Origin: Pseudonocardia sp. HH130630-07 | Lineage (GTDB): Bacteria > Actinomycetota > Actinomycetes > Mycobacteriales > Pseudonocardiaceae | Reading direction: 5' to 3' | Assembly (NCBI RefSeq): GCF_001698125.1 | Contig: NZ_CP013854.1 | Coordinates: 1,922,001-1,986,000 of the forward strand | DNA length: 64,000 nucleotides | Shown here: positions 16,309 to 24,626 of the stretch, one piece after another | How positions within the stretch are numbered: the first letter of the stretch is position 1 | Layout: every line of letters starts with the position of its first letter | Notes under the pieces: model-generated | Told to the model about the DNA's origin: nothing | Databases searched by the model: none | Seen by the model: only the letters and a program-made list of their open reading frames with translations | Position numbers and translations under genes: made by a program

Positions 16309-16812
16309 GTGGACGTCGCGACACCGTCCGGAGCCGTCGTGCGCCGGCTCGGCCGACCGGGCGATCTCGGCTGGGTGGTCATGGCCCACGGCGAGCTGTA
16401 CTGCGCCGAGTTCGGCTGGAACGGCGACTTCGAGGCGCTGGTGGCCCGGATCGTGGCCGGGTTCGCGAACGACCACGACCCGGCCCGCGAGGCCGCGTGG
16501 ATCGCCGAGCTCGACGGCCGCCGGATCGGCTGCGTGTTCTGCGTCGCCACCGACGACCCGGCGACCGCGAAGCTGCGCACCCTGCTCGTCGACCCCGCCG
16601 GGCGCGGGCACGGGATCGGGCGCCGCCTGGTCGAGGAGTGCGTGGGGTTCGCCCGCGCGGCGGGGTACCGGCGGATGACCCTGTGGACGAACGACGTGCT
16701 CGGATCGGCCCGGAGGATCTACGAGGCGACCGGGTTCGCACTCGTCGAGCAGGAGGAGCACCACAGCTTCGGTCACGACCTGGTCGGCCAGACCTGGGCA
16801 CGGGAGCTGTGA
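16309..16812 (+). CDS. GNAT family N-acetyltransferase
   Basis: A 167-residue acetyl-CoA-dependent acetyltransferase. The middle has LLVDPAGRGHGIGRRLVEEC, the motif A pyrophosphate-binding loop (R-G-x-G-I-G), followed by motif B, M-T-L-W-T-N-D-V-L, and A-R-R-I-Y-E-A-T-G-F. The N terminus resembles the acetyltransferase half of MarR-GNAT fusions (MAHGELYCAEFGWN), here without the MarR part. The GTG at 16309 follows GAGGAGG. It is controlled with the divergent TetR gene. The acceptor substrate is unknown. Confidence 0.88.
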   Translation: MDVATPSGAVVRRLGRPGDLGWVVMAHGELYCAEFGWNGDFEALVARIVAGFANDHDPAREAAWIAELDGRRIGCVFCVATDDPATAKLRTLLVDPAGRGHGIGRRLVEECVGFARAAGYRRMTLWTNDVLGSARRIYEATGFALVEQEEHHSFGHDLVGQTWAREL

Positions 16813-16879
16813 CGGTTCCGCCGGGGCCGGGGTGGAGAATGACGCGCGCAGGGACGCGGAGCGCACGGGAGCGGAGTCG

Positions 16880-17653
16880 ATGAACCGGCACGAGCGGCTG
16901 ACCACGCTGTTGGACATGCTCGCGGAGCGTGAGGGCCTCGACGTCGACGACGTCGCGGCCGAGCTGGGCGTGTCGGCCACGACCATCCGCCGCGACCTGG
17001 ACCACCTCGCCGAGCAGCAGCTGCTCACCCGCACCCACGGCGGGGCCGTCGCCAACGACCTCGCCTACGACCTGCCGCTGCGCTTCCGGTCGGCCCGGCA
17101 CGCCCCGGAGAAGCAGCGGATCAGCACCGCGGCCGCCGAGCTCGTGAGCAGCGGCGCGGTGGTGGGCCTCAACGGCGGGACGACCACCGCGGGCGTCGCG
17201 CGGGCGTTGGCCGTGCGCTCGGACCTCACCGGCGCGGCGGGACTGACGGTGGTGACGAACGCGCTCAACATCGCCAACGAGCTCGCCGTCCGGCCCAACA
17301 TGAAGATCGTGATGACCGGTGGCGTGGCCCGGCAGTCGTTCGAGCTGAGCGGGCCGCTGGCCGGCCTGGTGCTGGAGAACCTGAGCATCGACGTCGTCTT
17401 CCTCGGGGTCGACGCGCTGCACCCGGTCGACGGGGCGTTCGCCCACCACGAGGGCGAGGCGGCCGTGAACCGGCTGATGGCCGACCGCGCCGAGCGGGTC
17501 GTCGCGGTCGCGGACAGCTCCAAGCTGGGGGGACGCGCCTTCGCCCGGATCTGCCCGATCGACCGGATCCACGAGGTGGTCACCGACACCGACGCCGATC
17601 CGGAGGTCGTCCGGACGCTGGAGGCGCACGGCATCGGGGTCCACCGGGCCTGA
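16880..17653 (+). CDS. DeoR/GlpR family regulator
   Basis: A 257-residue sugar-type repressor. The N-terminal HTH is canonical (ERLTTLLDMLAEREGLDVDD, then T-T-I-R-R-D-L-D-H-L-A). The C-terminal DeoRC sensor domain carries LNGGTTTAGVARAL, VVTNALNIANEL, VFLGVDAL and VVAVADSSKLGGRAF, the residues that bind a phosphosugar. No sugar gene is adjacent on this strand, so the regulon is elsewhere or unclear. Alternative upstream starts are unlikely because the family begins at this point. Confidence 0.9.
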   Translation: MNRHERLTTLLDMLAEREGLDVDDVAAELGVSATTIRRDLDHLAEQQLLTRTHGGAVANDLAYDLPLRFRSARHAPEKQRISTAAAELVSSGAVVGLNGGTTTAGVARALAVRSDLTGAAGLTVVTNALNIANELAVRPNMKIVMTGGVARQSFELSGPLAGLVLENLSIDVVFLGVDALHPVDGAFAHHEGEAAVNRLMADRAERVVAVADSSKLGGRAFARICPIDRIHEVVTDTDADPEVVRTLEAHGIGVHRA

Positions 17654-17955
17654 GTCCGGGCCGCGGCGCCGGACCCCCGGACCCGGAGATCGTCTTCATA
17701 TGCTGTGATGCGCATCACCGATCTTGTTGTGTGACGAACGATGTCGGGTCGTGTCCAACCGGCGTCGGGTTCCGGGGGACGTGGCGGGTCGGGGGACAGC
17801 TGCGCGGATCCGGCGGCCGGACCCGGCCCGCACCGGGTCCGGTCCCACCGCACGGGGAGGGGGGTGCCGCGGATGGAGCGGACGATCGGGGTGGTCGTTC
17901 GTGGTGTTCCGGTGCCCGCCCGACGGCGCCCGTCCGGACGGGGGACGGCGAGCCG
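17654..17955 (+). other. Upstream region of the ECF sigma operon
   Basis: About 300 bases without a convincing gene. It holds a CRP-like dyad (17704-17719) and a G/C-rich stretch. The sigma frame stays open back to 17731, but the added 75 residues (rich in Gly, Arg and Pro) match nothing in sigma factors, so I treat this as untranslated. Confidence 0.5.
17704..17719. promoter_or_regulatory. CRP/GlxR-like site
   Basis: TGTGA-N6-TCACC matches the CRP consensus TGTGA-N6-TCACA at nine of ten positions, inside the 14-bp palindrome GTGATGCGCATCAC (17705-17718). It lies in the promoter region of the ECF sigma operon. Binding by a cAMP-responsive CRP/GlxR protein is an inference. Confidence 0.4.
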
Positions 17956-18510
17956 GTGAGCGCGGAGAGGGGCGGGCTCGACGCCGCCGCGGACGACTGG
18001 CTGATCCGCAAGGCCGCCGGGGGTTCCATGGACGCCTACGAGGTGCTCATCCGGCGGCACCGCGACCGGATCTACCGCATCGCGCTGCGCATGCTCGGCG
18101 ACACCCACGACGCGGAGGACGTCGCCCAGGACGTCGTGCTCCAGCTGTGGACGGCACTGGCCGGCTTCGCCGGGGACAGCCTGTTCACCACGTGGCTGTA
18201 CCGGATCGTCGTCAACCGGTGCATCAACCTGATCAACCGGCGGCCGCGGCACGAACCGCTGCTCGACCCCGACCTGCTCGCCGCCCCGGGGGCGGACGCG
18301 AGCGCCGAGGCCCGGCACCGGGCCAGGGCGGCGCTCGCGGCCGTCACCGAACTGCCCCCGGACCTGCGCGCACCGGTGGTACTCGTCGACGTCGAGCAGC
18401 TCAGCTACCGCGAGGTGGCGGCGATCCTCGACGTGTCCGAGGCGACGGTCCGCGGACGGCTGCACCGGGCCCGGCGCCAGCTCCTCCACACCCTGCGGGA
18501 GTGGTCATGA
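17956..18510 (+). CDS. ECF-type RNA polymerase sigma factor
   Basis: A 184-residue group 4 sigma factor. Region 2 runs from about residue 25 to 90 (YEVLIRRHRDRIYRIALRML, GDTHDAEDVAQDVVLQLWTA, TTWLYRIVVNRCINLINRR). Region 4 ends the protein (LSYREVAAILDVSEATVRGR then LHRARRQLL). The GTG at 17956 is chosen because it gives the usual short N terminus. Its stop overlaps the next start (ATGA), so it is coupled to a zinc-type anti-sigma/Asp23 fusion, and then to a STAS protein. It probably drives a cell-envelope or stress regulon and its own operon. Confidence 0.92.
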   Translation: MSAERGGLDAAADDWLIRKAAGGSMDAYEVLIRRHRDRIYRIALRMLGDTHDAEDVAQDVVLQLWTALAGFAGDSLFTTWLYRIVVNRCINLINRRPRHEPLLDPDLLAAPGADASAEARHRARAALAAVTELPPDLRAPVVLVDVEQLSYREVAAILDVSEATVRGRLHRARRQLLHTLREWS

Positions 18511-19094
18511 CCAGCGGCCGGTGGAACGGCGACGACGGCTCCGACGTGCTCGCCTGCGGCCGGGCCGTCGACGATCTCGTCGACCGGGTGGCCGACGGCC
18601 GGGCCCACCTGCGCGACGCCCACCAGCGCGAGTGCGTGCACTGCCAGGCCGCGCTCGCCGAGTACGCACGCCTGTGGGCCCCGGTCCAGGACCTCGCGGC
18701 CGAGCAGGTCGCCCCGCCGGAGGGCCGGATCGACACCCTGCTGCGCAAGCTCCGGGCGGCCGTGGCCGACTCCGGGTACGCGACCATCCCGGGTCCGGAC
18801 GGCGTCCTGCGGATCGCCGCCCGCGTCGTCGTCGTGACCGCCCGGAACTCCGCGCAGGAGGTCCGCGGGGTCCGGGTGGCGCTGAGCCGCGCGGTCGGTT
18901 CGGCCGGGGCCGGGGTGGTCGCCGGCGTCGCCGGGGGCAGCGCCGCCGTCGAGGTGACGCTGGCCGCCGACTACGGCGAGGACCTGCACGCCCTGTCCGC
19001 GCGGGTACGTCAGGCCGTCGCCGACGGTGTCCGGCGGATCACCGGGCTCGACACCACCGAGATCACCATCGTCATCGACGACGTCCTGAGGTGA
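18507..19094 (+). CDS. Zinc anti-sigma-like domain fused to Asp23/Gls24 envelope-stress domain
   Basis: A 195-residue protein with two parts. The N-terminal 60 residues contain H39-x3-C43-x2-C46 in a helical context (AHQRECVHCQAALAEYARLW), the HxxxCxxC motif of zinc-associated anti-sigma domains. From about residue 85 an Asp23/Gls24 domain follows (IAARVVVVTARNSAQEVRGV, EVTLAADYGEDLHAL, VADGVRRITGLDTTEITIVI). There is no membrane helix, so it would be cytoplasmic or membrane-associated through partners. The ATGA overlap with the sigma gene implies a cognate anti-sigma role. The role of the Asp23 domain as sensor is inference. Confidence 0.8.
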   Translation: MTSGRWNGDDGSDVLACGRAVDDLVDRVADGRAHLRDAHQRECVHCQAALAEYARLWAPVQDLAAEQVAPPEGRIDTLLRKLRAAVADSGYATIPGPDGVLRIAARVVVVTARNSAQEVRGVRVALSRAVGSAGAGVVAGVAGGSAAVEVTLAADYGEDLHALSARVRQAVADGVRRITGLDTTEITIVIDDVLR

Positions 19095-19585
19095 GCACCA
19101 CGATGGCCGGCGATCAGCTCCACGCCCCGGACGCAGGACCCCGCACCCCGGACGTCCGCACCCGGATCTCCCGGATCCCGCCGTGGCGACCGCGGCCCGA
19201 CCTGATTGCCGGGGAGCTGCAGGTGCACGTCCTGCAGCGGCCGGGCGACCGGGTGGTGCTGCGGCTGTTCGGCGGGGTCGACGTCGTCGCGGCACCGCAG
19301 CTGGCCGTGCTGCTGTGCCAGTCGATCGTCCGGTCCGGCTGCGTGCTGCTCGACCTGGCCGACGTGGACTTCGTCGACTCCTCCGGCCGGTCGGCGCTGC
19401 TGGCCGCGCTGGACCGGGCGGAACGCTCCGGGCGGCACCTGCGGCTGTCGACCCGGCTGTCCCCGGACGTCCGGCGCCCGCTCGCCGCGAGCGGGACGCT
19501 GCTCCGCTTCGAGGAGGGCGATCTCGGGGCCGGCTGCGCGCGGCACCCGAAGCCGGGAACGGGGCGCCGGGGCGGATCACCCTGA
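19091..19585 (+). CDS. STAS domain protein, anti-anti-sigma type
   Basis: A 164-residue protein with a 40-residue N-terminal extension and a STAS domain: LQRPGDRVVLRLFGGVDVVA, then LLDLADVDFVDSSGRSALLA. The D-S-S-G (96-99) matches the phosphorylatable serine site of SpoIIAA-type antagonists. The GTGA overlap with the preceding gene makes it the third member of the operon. It may counter the anti-sigma upstream, although STAS antagonists normally pair with kinase-type (HATPase) anti-sigmas rather than zinc-type ones. No kinase or phosphatase gene is adjacent. Confidence 0.82.
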   Translation: MSTTMAGDQLHAPDAGPRTPDVRTRISRIPPWRPRPDLIAGELQVHVLQRPGDRVVLRLFGGVDVVAAPQLAVLLCQSIVRSGCVLLDLADVDFVDSSGRSALLAALDRAERSGRHLRLSTRLSPDVRRPLAASGTLLRFEEGDLGAGCARHPKPGTGRRGGSP

Positions 19586-19617
19586 CGCCCGACGGCGGTC
19601 ACCAGCTCACCCGGCGA

Positions 19618-19679
19618 TGATCACGGATCCGGAAGCCGGGCGGCCACATCCGGCCGCGATCCTTCCCGATCCGTGATCA
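19618..19679. terminator. Bidirectional terminator
   Basis: TGATCACGGATC (19618-19629) pairs perfectly with GATCCGTGATCA (19668-19679), and inner arms GGAAG/CTTCC and GCGGCC/GGCCGC continue the stem. It lies between the STAS gene and the opposing DUF4287 gene and can stop both. Confidence 0.8.
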
Positions 19680-19699
19680 CCTCACCGGGGCGGCGGTGC

Positions 19700-19963
19700 T
19701 CACGCGTCCGTGCCGCGCCCGTCCAGCCGCAGCGGCTCGCCGTTGTTGTAGCGCGCCGCGACGGCGTCCGGGCCCTTGGTGATCAGCTGCGCGAGGTTCG
19801 CCGCGTGCCCGTGCCCCAGGCCGTGGTCCGCCTTGAGCCAGGCGACGACCTCGCCGACCTTGGCCGTGGTGAGATCACGCTCCCGGGCCAGCTCCAGGAA
19901 CTGCCGCGGGGTGACCCCGGTCTGCGCCTCGGCGTTGTCGAGATAGGTCTGGAATCCGCTCAT
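19700..19963 (-). CDS. DUF4287 domain protein
   Basis: An 87-residue cytoplasmic protein. GFQTYLDNAEAQTGVTPRQF, L-T-T-A-K-V-G-E-V-V-A-W-L-K-A-D-H-G-L-G-H-G-H-A and A-V-A-A-R-Y are hallmarks of DUF4287, a small helical family in many bacteria. Its function is unknown. It is a single gene behind the 20001-22025 gene, 37 bp after that start-distal end, on the same strand, and could be co-transcribed. It ends at a shared terminator. Confidence 0.85.
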   Translation of the reverse strand: MSGFQTYLDNAEAQTGVTPRQFLELARERDLTTAKVGEVVAWLKADHGLGHGHAANLAQLITKGPDAVAARYNNGEPLRLDGRGTDA

Positions 19964-20000
19964 ACCGGTACCGACCGGGCGCCGGCCGGCAACTCATCGG

Positions 20001-22025
20001 TCAGGCCGGCGTCCCGTTCCCCGCGGCCTGCAGCTCGCCGCCCGGCAACCGGTCCGCACCCCAGCTGCGCTCGATGTAGCCGACGATCGCCGTGATGTCG
20101 GCCGCGGGCACCCTGTCCGGAGCGCCGCGCTCCAGCGGGTCGACGTGGAAGATGTAGAGCCGCGAGGCGAACTGGTCGAACGGCAGCGACGCCTCGCCGA
20201 AGCGCTCGCCGTTGCCCGCGGTCGAGACGACCACGCCGTCGCCCCAGTCCTGGCCGCTGTCGTTGTTCGGGTTGTAGAAGTACACCCGCATCACGTCCTG
20301 CGGGTCCGGCGCGACCCGCAGCACGGTGATGGCGTGCCAGCCGACGTAGCGGGCGGCGCTGTCGGTGACGGCGACGCCGGCCGGCTGCGGGTGGATCAGC
20401 GGCTGCCCGCCGTTGTAGGCCGGGTGGTAGCCGGCGTGGAACTGGCGCAGGAAGTCGTCGAGATCGACGAGGTTGCCGGTCGCCACGTCGACGTTGATGT
20501 GGAAGCCCCGGGCCGCCCACCAGCCGTGGAACTCCGGGTTGACCCACCGGTGCGGGTCACCCGGGCGGTCCGCGCAGCGACGGCCCATCTCGGCGTAGAT
20601 CCGGTCCAGGTGCGGCACGACGACCAGCGACACCGGGTCGAGGTCGATCGGCAGCGTCTGGGCCACCCCGGCGGTGCTCTCCTGCGAGGAGATCCGCTGG
20701 CCCTCGAAGTGCATGATGATCTCGTCGTCGCGGGCCGCCCAGACGACCATCTGCAGCAGGTAGTCCGGGTCGTTGTAGGCCCACATCGACAACGCGCGGG
20801 CCGACTGGCAGGTGGGGTTGTCACCCTGACCGATCCCGAGCGGCTGACCGAGCATCGACAGCACCCCGGCCAGCAGCCGCACCTCCGGGCCCGGATCGTC
20901 GCCGAACGCGGCGACCAGCCGTTCCCGGGCGGCCGGTGAGAGGTCGAGCGCGATCTGCCGCCACAACGACGGCACCACCGGCGGCTCGTAGAGGATGCCG
21001 CGGTCGAGCAGCAGGGCCAGCCCGTAGATGCACTGGGCGGTCTGCGGGGTCACCGCGTCCTCGATCAGCCGGTGCACCAGATCGCGGTAGCGGAGCAGGC
21101 AGTTCTTGCCGGTGTCGGACAGCCCGAGCGCCTCGGCGATCAGGTAGTCGCTCTCGTGGCGCAGGAACTGCAGCAGCTCCGCGTGGTACGGCGAGACCAG
21201 CCCGGTGTCGTGCATGGCGCGGGCGAAGCCGGACGCCTCGTACTGCAGGCCGCCGGTGTCCATCGCCTGCAGCCGGGACCGGAAGACGTCGACGCCGGGA
21301 TCGTCCCGGCACGCCTCGGTGGTCCCGAACAACGCCGTGATCAGCCGGTCCAGGCCCTGCCCCGAGGACAGGTCGACGTCCGGGTCGCCGCGCCAGACCG
21401 ACAGCCGGGTGATCAGCGACGCGACCTGGTCGACCTGGATCGGCCGCTGGCGCAGGACCCGCCAGATCTCCTCGACCAGCTTGTCCAGGACGACGTCGTA
21501 GCCCACCTCCTCGGCCACGTGCCGGAACAGGTCCCGGATGAGCTGCGCCGTTCGGCCCTGCCGGGTCCGCTCCGCCTCGCTGGGCGGGGTGAACAACAGC
21601 TCCAGGTTCATCGCGAGCACCTGGGACAGGAACTGTCGGGCGTCCTCCGGGGTCAGCGACGGGTGGACGTAGTCCCCCCGGGCGACCGCGAGCGTCCGCA
21701 GCTCGCTGGTCGCCTCCATCACGACGGTGTCGGCGTCCCCGCTGTGCAGCCCCGGCCCGACGAACGACGGGACGAGGATCTCCGGGGTGGCCCAGTCCGT
21801 CCCGAGGAACAGGCCGGCCTCCTCCAGCGCCTGCGCCCTGGCCTGGACGGCGGCGGCCCCTCCCGGCTGCAGCAGGACCCGCCGCAGCTGCTCGAGGACC
21901 CGCCGCAGCTTCGTCGTCTTGCCGAAGTCTGCGGTCTGGGCCAGGGCGCGGGTGGCGTCGTCGAGCGAGACCAGGCGCTTGTCCAGCACCGAGTCCCCAC
22001 CCGTGACGTCGGCGGTCGGATTCAC
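20001..22025 (-). CDS. Unknown protein with papain-like Cys/His/Asn triad
   Basis: A 674-residue protein with no signal peptide or membrane helix. The N-terminal ~390 residues are helical and match nothing I recognise. The C-terminal part looks like a papain-fold cysteine peptidase or transglutaminase: GIGQGDNPTCQSARALSMW puts Gln400 six residues before Cys406 (as Gln19/Cys25 in papain), then VGWHAITVLRV gives His564 and YFYNPNNDSGQDWGDG gives Asn585. It lies 55 bp after an ATP-grasp gene on the same strand, so the two probably form an operon. The GTG start follows GAGGGA. Substrate and role are unknown; peptide trimming or cross-linking together with the ATP-grasp ligase is inference. Confidence 0.7.
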   Translation of the reverse strand: MNPTADVTGGDSVLDKRLVSLDDATRALAQTADFGKTTKLRRVLEQLRRVLLQPGGAAAVQARAQALEEAGLFLGTDWATPEILVPSFVGPGLHSGDADTVVMEATSELRTLAVARGDYVHPSLTPEDARQFLSQVLAMNLELLFTPPSEAERTRQGRTAQLIRDLFRHVAEEVGYDVVLDKLVEEIWRVLRQRPIQVDQVASLITRLSVWRGDPDVDLSSGQGLDRLITALFGTTEACRDDPGVDVFRSRLQAMDTGGLQYEASGFARAMHDTGLVSPYHAELLQFLRHESDYLIAEALGLSDTGKNCLLRYRDLVHRLIEDAVTPQTAQCIYGLALLLDRGILYEPPVVPSLWRQIALDLSPAARERLVAAFGDDPGPEVRLLAGVLSMLGQPLGIGQGDNPTCQSARALSMWAYNDPDYLLQMVVWAARDDEIIMHFEGQRISSQESTAGVAQTLPIDLDPVSLVVVPHLDRIYAEMGRRCADRPGDPHRWVNPEFHGWWAARGFHINVDVATGNLVDLDDFLRQFHAGYHPAYNGGQPLIHPQPAGVAVTDSAARYVGWHAITVLRVAPDPQDVMRVYFYNPNNDSGQDWGDGVVVSTAGNGERFGEASLPFDQFASRLYIFHVDPLERGAPDRVPAADITAIVGYIERSWGADRLPGGELQAAGNGTPA

Positions 22026-22080
22026 ACGGTTTCCCTCGTTCGAGTCTTCTACGTGGCCCGGGTTCCCGTCTCCGGGGACC

Positions 22081-23322
22081 TCAGACGTAGAAGTCGAGTT
22101 CTTCCTGCTTCTTCAACAGGTCGCGCATGCGGTACGGGTCGTCGCCGAAGAAGTACAGCAGGCCCCAGTGCGTGCCGAACGCGGTCCGCTTGGTGACCGT
22201 CTCCTCCAGCGGCGCCGAGAGGTCGTGCGACTCGTAGTAGTCGTCGTCCTCGGTCGCCTCGGGGATCTGCAGGTCGCTGACGACCCGGCGGCGCGGGTAC
22301 ACACCGAAGCAGCCCGCGACGCCCGCGGCGTCGACGACCTCGGTCGGGAAGAAGGCGTCGATCTCCTCCTCCGTCGTCCTCGGGTCGAACGCCAGCACCA
22401 GCGCCTGGTAGGCGTTGAAGCCGTAGGCCCGCTCCAGCAGCTCGAAGACCTTGAAGCCCGGCGGCCGGTAGGCGACCTCGCCGAAGTACATCTCGCCGTC
22501 GCTGGTGACGAAGTACTCCGGGTGCACGAAGCCGAACTCGATGTCGAAGGTCTTGATCAGCTTCTCGATCTGGGCCGTGATCTGCGGCCGGTACTTCTCC
22601 AGCTCCGGGGTCGCCGGGACGAACACCGAATATCCGAGCGTGACGTACTCGGAGATGTTGAGAAATTTGATCTTACCGTTGTGCACCCACGCTTCGACGG
22701 CGAACTCCCAGCCGTCGAGATGGGATTCCATGAGGACCGGGAACTCCTCGTCCGGAATGGTGTCGACCTCGTCCGGCGTGCGGATGACGCGATGCCCGAG
22801 GCACCCCGCCTTGTCGAACGCCTTGAGGTGGATCGGGTCGTTCGGGTCACCGTCGAGCTTCAACAGGGTCTGGTTGACCCGCTTGAGGAACCGGATCACG
22901 TCGTCCCGGTCGTGCGCCTCCTCGAAGATGCCGACCCGGATGCCGCCGAGCTGGGCCCGGCGCTTCATCAGCGCCTTGTCCCGCAGCAGCATGGCCTGCC
23001 CGAACAGCCGGGGGTTGTCCATCAGGACGGAGTTGATCGCCCCGGCCCACTCGACGGTCTCCTCGAACAGCGGGATCGCGACGTCGACGCCGCGTTCCTG
23101 CAGCGTCTCCGCGATCTCCATCGAGCGGTCGTTGAGCCGCTCGAAGTTCCAGGGGACATAGGGGATCTCATGTTCGGTGCAATAATCCTCGGCCCATTCC
23201 GGCGCGACGACCACATATCTGCGATCGAACCGGTCGAGCGCCTCGATCGCATTCAAACTCCACCCGAGGAGGGCGACATAGCCCTTCTGCGGGTCCTTGC
23301 TCACCGGTTCGGACCGAGGCAT
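22081..23322 (-). CDS. ATP-grasp ligase-like protein
   Basis: A 413-residue protein with an ATP-grasp fold. A Rossmann-like pre-domain opens with GYVALLGWSLNAIEALDRFD. Then come P-L-F-E-E-T-V-E-W-A, Q-A-M-L-L-R-D-K-A-L-M-K and LKAFDKAGCLGHRVIR. The metal-binding end is FGFVHPEYFVTSDGEMYFGE followed by V-A-Y-R-P-P-G, matching the E-x-N-x-R-x-x-G type of carboxylate-amine ligases. Such enzymes couple ATP to amide bond formation. The ATG at 23322 follows GGGAG at ideal spacing; a GTG at 23346 is possible. The papain-like protein gene follows. The substrate is unknown and no biosynthetic cluster is nearby. Confidence 0.82.
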   Translation of the reverse strand: MPRSEPVSKDPQKGYVALLGWSLNAIEALDRFDRRYVVVAPEWAEDYCTEHEIPYVPWNFERLNDRSMEIAETLQERGVDVAIPLFEETVEWAGAINSVLMDNPRLFGQAMLLRDKALMKRRAQLGGIRVGIFEEAHDRDDVIRFLKRVNQTLLKLDGDPNDPIHLKAFDKAGCLGHRVIRTPDEVDTIPDEEFPVLMESHLDGWEFAVEAWVHNGKIKFLNISEYVTLGYSVFVPATPELEKYRPQITAQIEKLIKTFDIEFGFVHPEYFVTSDGEMYFGEVAYRPPGFKVFELLERAYGFNAYQALVLAFDPRTTEEEIDAFFPTEVVDAAGVAGCFGVYPRRRVVSDLQIPEATEDDDYYESHDLSAPLEETVTKRTAFGTHWGLLYFFGDDPYRMRDLLKKQEELDFYV

Positions 23323-23371
23323 CAAACCACTCCCGCGTTGCGGCACGTTTCCCTGTCGAATCGGGCGTACC

Positions 23372-23396
23372 GTCCGACCCTACCTGCCGGTCGGAC
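23372..23396 (-). terminator. Terminator after the WhiA-like gene
   Basis: GTCCGACC (23372-23379) and GGTCGGAC (23389-23396) form a perfect 8-bp stem, 21 nt past the stop of the WhiA-like gene and upstream of the ATP-grasp gene. It would isolate the two units. Confidence 0.65.
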
Positions 23397-23417
23397 ACGC
23401 GGCCGGGCCCGGCGAGG

Positions 23418-24359
23418 TCAGCCGCCGCCGGTGAGCTCCTCGGCACAGGCCACCAGCCGGCGCAGCCGACCGGCGACCGCGTCCTTCGACATCGGCGGGT
23501 CGGCCATCTGACCCAGCCGCGACAGCGACAGCGACGGGTGCTCCATCCGCAGCACCCCGGCGGCGCGCAGGTGCGTGGGGGCCGTGTGGCCGAGCACGTC
23601 GAGCGCCCACGCCACCCGGGCGACGGTCCGGTCGGCCGCCTCGGCGGCCCGGCGGGCGTTCACCGTCTCCAGCGGCACGCTCGGGCCGCGCGGCACCGGC
23701 CGGGGCGTGCTGGACGCACACCGTTGCAGCAGGTCGGCCACCCCCGGTGCACCGGTGGCCCGCAGCAGGGCGTCCATGCTCTCCGGGTCCCGGACGACGA
23801 CCCGGTGCTCGGTCGCCGTCTCGTGCGCGACGGCCAGCACCCCGAGCCCGCGGGCCGCGCCGACCAGCGCCATCACCACGGCCGGCCCCGGGCACCCCAC
23901 CTGGATCCGGGCCCGCCCGGACGGCCGGACGATCCGGCCGCGCGCGAGCAGCGCGCCCCGCCACACCCCGCCCGCGACCACCGCGCCCCCGCCGACCACC
24001 GACGGCGGCAGCCCCAGCACCGGACGGCCCGTCCGGTCGACCAGGCCGGTCGCGCGGGCCAGGTCGGACCCCCGGCCCGCCATCCGGACGAGGTAGCGGA
24101 CCGGATGGCTGCCGACGGCGAGCGCGTCCGCACCGGCCGACAGCCGTCCGTACAGGTCCGACAGCTCGCGGCGCAGCCGCATCGCGGGTTCCGGCGAGCC
24201 GAACTCGGCCCGGACGACGGTGCGCCCGCCGACCGCGGCCACCTCGCCCGCGAGCCGCAGCTGGGTGACCGCACCGGCGTGCCGCACCGCGGGACGTTCC
24301 TCCCGGACCGCACCCAGCTCACGGTGCAGCTCCGCGGTGACGCGCTCGGGATCGAACAC
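23418..24359 (-). CDS. WhiA-like DNA-binding protein (divergent paralogue)
   Basis: A 313-residue relative of the sporulation regulator WhiA. The N-terminal two thirds follow WhiA's LAGLIDADG-derived domain (LRRELSDLYGRL, TGLVDRTGRPVLGLPPSVV, GGGAVVAGGVWRGALLARG, CPGPAVVMALVGAARGLGV). The C terminus has the WhiA HTH signature (LGQMADPPMSKDAVAGRLRRL). The first 60 residues differ clearly from canonical WhiA, and the usual uvrC-rapZ-yvcK neighbours are missing, so this is probably a second copy rather than the core gene. The GTG at 24359 follows GAGGAG. Role: transcription factor; target unknown. Confidence 0.82.
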   Translation of the reverse strand: MFDPERVTAELHRELGAVREERPAVRHAGAVTQLRLAGEVAAVGGRTVVRAEFGSPEPAMRLRRELSDLYGRLSAGADALAVGSHPVRYLVRMAGRGSDLARATGLVDRTGRPVLGLPPSVVGGGAVVAGGVWRGALLARGRIVRPSGRARIQVGCPGPAVVMALVGAARGLGVLAVAHETATEHRVVVRDPESMDALLRATGAPGVADLLQRCASSTPRPVPRGPSVPLETVNARRAAEAADRTVARVAWALDVLGHTAPTHLRAAGVLRMEHPSLSLSRLGQMADPPMSKDAVAGRLRRLVACAEELTGGG

Positions 24360-24626
24360 GCTCTCTCCTCGTCGGCGCGAGGGCGGACCGGGCCGCGAAC
24401 CCCCCGGTCCGCTCCCCGGCCCGCCCGACCAGACGGGTCGCGGGCACGACCCGTCACGGTCTCGGGATGTCCGCCGGCCCCTCCGGCACGCGCGCGACCC
24501 CTCCCGCACGCGGTGCGCCCGGCCTTCCCCCTCGACCCGTTCGCATGTTCACGCTGTCACCGGCACGTCAACTAGTTGCGCCGCGTACCGGATGACGCGG
24601 ACAGTACCGTATACGCCGGGTAACGG

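Noticed and set aside
17731..17955. N-terminal extension of the ECF sigma factor
   Set aside because: The added 75 residues are Gly/Arg/Pro-rich and unlike sigma region 1; the later GTG gives the normal protein.
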